From: a bacterium
Lineage (GTDB): Bacteria > Bacteroidota > Ignavibacteria > SZUA-365
Assembly: GCA_020444325.1 (NCBI GenBank)
Contig: JAHLLD010000010.1
Span: forward strand, 1 to 64,000
Length of the DNA stretch: 64,000 bases
Direction: 5' to 3'
The notes under the pieces are model-generated. The model did not search any database. It was not told the DNA's origin and worked only from the letters and a program-made list of their open reading frames with translations. Below, piece by piece: positions 60,940-64,000 of this stretch. A program made the translations under genes and the position numbers. The number at the start of each line of letters is the position of its first letter. Position 1 is the first letter of the stretch.

Positions 60940-62448
60940 TCAACTCTCGATATTCCTCAGGAATTCAGTCAGGAGTCGCACTCCGACACCTGTGCCGCCC
61001 TTGGGCTGGTAATCCGTCGCCGCATCGAGGAAGGACGTTCCGGCAATATCGAGATGAATCCAGGGATATTCGCCGATGAAATTCTGCAGAAAGATGCCTG
61101 CGGTGATAGCGCCACCCCAGCGGCCACCGAGATTCTTGAGATCGGCGATATCACTTTCCATCATTTTCTTGTACTCATCGAAGAGCGGTAATTCCCAGAC
61201 ACGTTCGTAGGTACCGTCGCCAGCTGCTTTCATGGCGGCCTTCAGGTCATCATCGTTCCCCATCATGCCTGTCGCATGGGAAGCGAGTGCGACGACAACA
61301 GCGCCTGTCAGAGTGGCAACGTCCACAATTGCAGCCGGTTTGAAGCGCTGTGCATAAACGAGCGCATCCGCGAGGATGAGTCGTCCTTCTGCGTCTGTAT
61401 TCTTCACTTCGACCGTGGTGCCATCCGAAATGGTGATGACATCTCCCGGACACATGGCGCCGCCACCTGTCATATTGTCGGTCACCGGAATGAGTGCCAC
61501 GACGCGAAGCGGGAGTTTCAGTTTTGCGATGGCGAACATCGTTCCGAGCACGGCGGCAGCCCCGCCCATATCCGACTTCATCTCTTCCATCGCACTCGCG
61601 GGTTTAATCGAGAGTCCGCCCGAATCGAAGGTGATGCCTTTCCCCACAAGCACGTAGGGTTTCAGTCGTTTTCGCTTGTCATTATACTCCATGACGATAA
61701 AGCGCGGCTCGGCTGCGCTGCCCTGATTGACGCCAAGCAGGCCACCCATTTTGTTGGCCTGAATTTCCTTCTTGTTCAGGATGACGGTCTTGATATTCAG
61801 TTTTTTTCCGAGAGCCACTGCCGCCTTTGCCAGGGCATCCGTTCCAAGAGCATTTGCGGGGGCGTTCACGAGATCGCGGGCGTACTGTACCGCTTCGACG
61901 AGAAGCTGGCTCTCCTGAATCCCGTTTTTCATCCGGCTTTGATATCCTTCGTCCGCCGTCACCATTTTCACTTCCTTGATGACGCCCTTGGTATCGTCCT
62001 TCTTCTTTTTCTTGAACTGGTCATAGCGGTAGGTTGCCAGAAGCGCCCCCTCGACCATGGCGCTGACCGTGACCTCGAAGGAGACAGGAAGGATTTTACG
62101 GACGATTTCCTCGAGCGGAACATAGATTGCGACAGTCGGGGCGACCGAATTCATGGCGATCTTCATCGCCTGCGCCGCCGCGCGCCTGACACGTTCGACA
62201 CCCATCGCATCGGTATCACCGAGTCCGACAAGCACAAATCGCCCTTCCGCGGTGGTCAGGGTGCTGATCTCATCCGCTTTCCCGGTGAATTCCCCGCGCT
62301 CCAGCAGATCTGACACCGCTGCCTTGAGATCGGGGCAAATCTGTTTCAGGGTTTTATTGAAGAGCGTTTTGTCGCTGGGAAAGGGTATCGCGTACATATC
62401 CGCCGCGACGCGGTCCGGTGTTCCATAGTGGCCGGTGCATTTCAACAT
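60940..62448 (-). CDS. pepA: Leucyl aminopeptidase (M17)
   Basis: This cytosolic dizinc aminopeptidase of 502 residues is in the usual size range. The M17 catalytic domain (~165-495) has VGKGITFDSGGLSIKPA with the metal-binding lysine and Asp, KSDMGGAAAVLG, and the signature NTDAEGRLILADAL. The N-terminal macro-like domain is poorly conserved, as is normal. AGGAG lies five bases before the ATG at 62448. It may also bind DNA, as in E. coli, but nothing here shows it. It converges with the patatin gene, with no strong terminator between. Confidence 0.96.
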   Translation of the reverse strand: MLKCTGHYGTPDRVAADMYAIPFPSDKTLFNKTLKQICPDLKAAVSDLLERGEFTGKADEISTLTTAEGRFVLVGLGDTDAMGVERVRRAAAQAMKIAMNSVAPTVAIYVPLEEIVRKILPVSFEVTVSAMVEGALLATYRYDQFKKKKKDDTKGVIKEVKMVTADEGYQSRMKNGIQESQLLVEAVQYARDLVNAPANALGTDALAKAAVALGKKLNIKTVILNKKEIQANKMGGLLGVNQGSAAEPRFIVMEYNDKRKRLKPYVLVGKGITFDSGGLSIKPASAMEEMKSDMGGAAAVLGTMFAIAKLKLPLRVVALIPVTDNMTGGGAMCPGDVITISDGTTVEVKNTDAEGRLILADALVYAQRFKPAAIVDVATLTGAVVVALASHATGMMGNDDDLKAAMKAAGDGTYERVWELPLFDEYKKMMESDIADLKNLGGRWGGAITAGIFLQNFIGEYPWIHLDIAGTSFLDAATDYQPKGGTGVGVRLLTEFLRNIES

Positions 62449-62605
62449 GGGGGCTCCTTCTCGATGATGGTGACATCCTCACGGACGAGCGCATGATGTG
62501 CCAGCTTCCCTAGAAGCGGACATCGAAAATCATTGTAACGGAAAAAGGAATAACAAACAACCGGACGGCGATTTCCGGCGGAAAAAGCGATGGCGGAAAG
62601 GAAAA

Positions 62606-62630
62606 AGCCCGTTTTTCGGGAAAACGGGCT
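62606..62630 (-). terminator. Intrinsic terminator after the SDR pair
   Basis: A 10-bp stem, AGCCCGTTTT (62606-62615) with AAAACGGGCT (62621-62630), and a five-base loop; on the minus strand it is followed by TTTTTCC. The remaining 62449-62605 bases up to pepA hold its upstream region, with no other feature seen. Confidence 0.88.
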
Positions 62631-62645
62631 GGATTTCTGCTGGGA

Positions 62646-63359
62646 CTAGCGTGGGTTTGCGGGACGAATGTCGATTTCACTCGACAGTGCTCTCCGCGGG
62701 GCCCGCAATGCATGCAGGATGGAATCCGCAACATCCTCAGCACGGAGAATGCGGTCCCGGTTCGGAGACATCGGTGTGCCGTCAAAGAAACTGGTATCAG
62801 TAGAGCCGGGGAACACACTGAAAACACGTACGTTATGCTCGCGCACCTCATGCATGAGTGACTGTGCGATCCCGCGAACGGCAAATTTGCTTGCACTGTA
62901 GGCCGTGCCTCCGGCAAAGCCGTTCTTCCCTGCCAGCGATGCGACGACAACGACATCCCCTTCCTTTCGTTCGACCATACCGGGCACCGTCTCATGCAAT
63001 GTCACCCAGACACCACGGACATTCGTGGCCATCACCGCATCGAACTCGGAAGTTTTCATTTCCGTGAGTGGTTTGAACACGCCGAAGCCGGCATTCGCGA
63101 TGACGATGGATATAGGACTCAGCAGCATCTCCGCTTTTTCGACGAAGGCGTGCAGCTGATCTTCATCGGAGACATCCACACTGCCAATCACGAGTTTTCC
63201 GGGCAGGGCTTTTGCAGCCTCCCGCAATTCATCGAGGCGATACTGGGAGCGGGCACAGGCGGCAACGTTAGCACCGTCACGCAGCAGTTCCAGGGTGAGA
63301 TTCCTGCCGATACCGCTGCTGGCACCGGTCACGAGTGCGGTTTTTCCTTCAAATGACAT
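62646..63359 (-). CDS. SDR-family oxidoreductase
   Basis: This classical short-chain dehydrogenase of 237 residues has the NAD(P) motif TGASSGIG near the N-terminus, ANAGFG, and the catalytic YSASK with an upstream serine (VVVASLAG). ARSQYR after the second strand suggests NADP preference. The substrate is unknown; 3-ketoacyl reductase-like or sepiapterin reductase-like activities are both possible. Its start overlaps the stop of the preceding SDR gene by one base (TGATG), so the two tandem paralogues are coupled. Confidence 0.88.
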   Translation of the reverse strand: MSFEGKTALVTGASSGIGRNLTLELLRDGANVAACARSQYRLDELREAAKALPGKLVIGSVDVSDEDQLHAFVEKAEMLLSPISIVIANAGFGVFKPLTEMKTSEFDAVMATNVRGVWVTLHETVPGMVERKEGDVVVVASLAGKNGFAGGTAYSASKFAVRGIAQSLMHEVREHNVRVFSVFPGSTDTSFFDGTPMSPNRDRILRAEDVADSILHALRAPRRALSSEIDIRPANPR

Positions 63360-64000
63360 CAGAGTGCTCCACCAATTGGCTGTAAAACCAGTTCTTCAAT
63401 CGTCGTTCGCGACGAAGCTGCGCATGCGTCGCAGACCGCGGCAGCGACATCGTCCGCAGTCATCATGCGTTCGGCGTGTTTTTCCCGCACCCTGTCAGGC
63501 CAGATCGCGGTATCGGTCGCCCCCGGGTACACATTCAGGACGCGAATGCCGGAAGAGCGCACCTCACTGCGCAGGCAGTCCGCCATCATGCGAAGCCCCG
63601 CTTTTGTTGCACCATACACGGAGCTGTTCGGAAATACCTGCCGTGCAGCCATGGAATTTATCATGACAATATGTCCTTCACCCCTCTCCAACATTGAGGG
63701 GAGCACGGCTTTCGTCGTGAGAAATGGTCCGCGCAGATTCGTTGTCATCAGATCGTCGAATGCATCGATATCGGTTTCCGTAAAGGGCTGAAACACCGTC
63801 GTCCCGGCGTTATTGACCAGGATGTCGATATGCCCCGTTCTGTCCATGATTTTCCGGTACGCCGCCTGCACTTCAGCCGCGTCGGTGACATCGCAGGGTA
63901 CCGCGAAGGCGTTCGCGCCGAGTTCGGAGGCGGTTGCTCGCAATCCTTCAGGATCACGGCTGCTGAGATACGCATCAGCACCTTCGTTCATGAAAGACGC
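63359..64000 (-). CDS. SDR-family oxidoreductase, N-terminus beyond the window
   Basis: This is a partial gene of at least 214 residues. It is open to the window edge and lacks the N-terminal TGxxxGIG motif, which must lie beyond 64000. Visible are the cofactor acidic-residue region SSRDPEGL, CDVTD, the NNAG motif in ILVNNAGTT, and the active site in VYGATKAG (YxxxK) with the serine in INSMAA. NVYPGATDT is the usual post-catalytic loop. It is similar to the following SDR and probably arose with it by duplication. Confidence 0.88.
   Translation of the reverse strand, partial: ASFMNEGADAYLSSRDPEGLRATASELGANAFAVPCDVTDAAEVQAAYRKIMDRTGHIDILVNNAGTTVFQPFTETDIDAFDDLMTTNLRGPFLTTKAVLPSMLERGEGHIVMINSMAARQVFPNSSVYGATKAGLRMMADCLRSEVRSSGIRVLNVYPGATDTAIWPDRVREKHAERMMTADDVAAAVCDACAASSRTTIEELVLQPIGGAL

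Overview
The window is a gene-dense stretch of a bacterial chromosome from the Bacteroidota/FCB side of the tree. Two secreted proteins carry C-terminal type IX secretion (Por) sorting domains, and there is a DUF5723-type outer-membrane barrel, SpII lipoproteins, TolB/NHL-type secreted proteins and a type Vd-like patatin. The base composition looks moderately GC-rich, which would fit Ignavibacteria/Kapabacteria- or Rhodothermia-like lineages better than classic Bacteroides. That placement is inference. No phage genes, transposases, CRISPR arrays, tRNAs or rRNAs were recognised.

Layout. 1-5.2 kb: a large T9SS-secreted protein flanked by two diverged, inverted copies of a non-coding composite repeat, then an NlpC/P60 lipoprotein. 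5.2-10.6 kb: citrate metabolism, with citrate lyase alpha and a fused acyl-carrier/beta subunit (CitD-CitE), an isocitrate dehydrogenase-family enzyme, and between them a divergent two-gene unit encoding a stand-alone cobalamin-binding sensor with a CarH-like W-x9-EH signature. 10.6-19.5 kb: HAD phosphatase, threonine/serine dehydratase, an F420-reductase-like oxidoreductase, a tightly packed glycosyltransferase/EamA transporter/thioesterase set, and two DUF3857-transglutaminase paralogues. 19.7-22.2 kb: an isolated zinc-free ribosomal protein S4, a kinase-fold protein followed in the same reading frame (across one TGA) by a DUF4870 membrane protein, and a 23-bp tandem array.

22.2-31.7 kb: an eight-gene kynurenine cluster (aldehyde dehydrogenase, RidA-type deaminase, 3-hydroxyanthranilate dioxygenase, ACMS decarboxylase, kynurenine formamidase, kynureninase, kynurenine 3-monooxygenase, tryptophan 2,3-dioxygenase). 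Together these would take tryptophan to 2-aminomuconate and on to 4-oxalocrotonate. An RsmB-like rRNA methyltransferase overlaps its end. A tryptophanase, which is a competing route for tryptophan, lies 5 kb further on. 31.8-43.2 kb: ICMT-like and LarA-like proteins, an NHL-repeat protein, a GT4 glycosyltransferase, tryptophanase, a Wzc-type tyrosine autokinase with an unusually small SLBB protein, and an EF-G-2-type GTPase.

43.4-51.6 kb: cinA, pyrR, pyrB and pyrC (pyrimidine synthesis), a lipoprotein, a fused GT2/phosphoglycosyltransferase-like protein whose catalytic core looks degenerate, accA and a YbgC-type thioesterase. 51.8-60.8 kb: a surface/secretion block with a heparinase-like T9SS protein, a large lipoprotein, a DUF5723 barrel and a patatin-POTRA-barrel protein. 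60.9-64 kb: leucyl aminopeptidase and two tandem SDR oxidoreductases, the last cut by the window edge.

The observations I consider most worth follow-up are the cobalamin sensor pair beside citrate lyase, the in-frame kinase-TGA-DUF4870 arrangement, the inverted composite repeat around the first gene, the degenerate GT2-PGT fusion, and the small TATGCAG-AAA-CTGCATA palindrome family. All functional calls are from reading motifs by eye; no database search was run.
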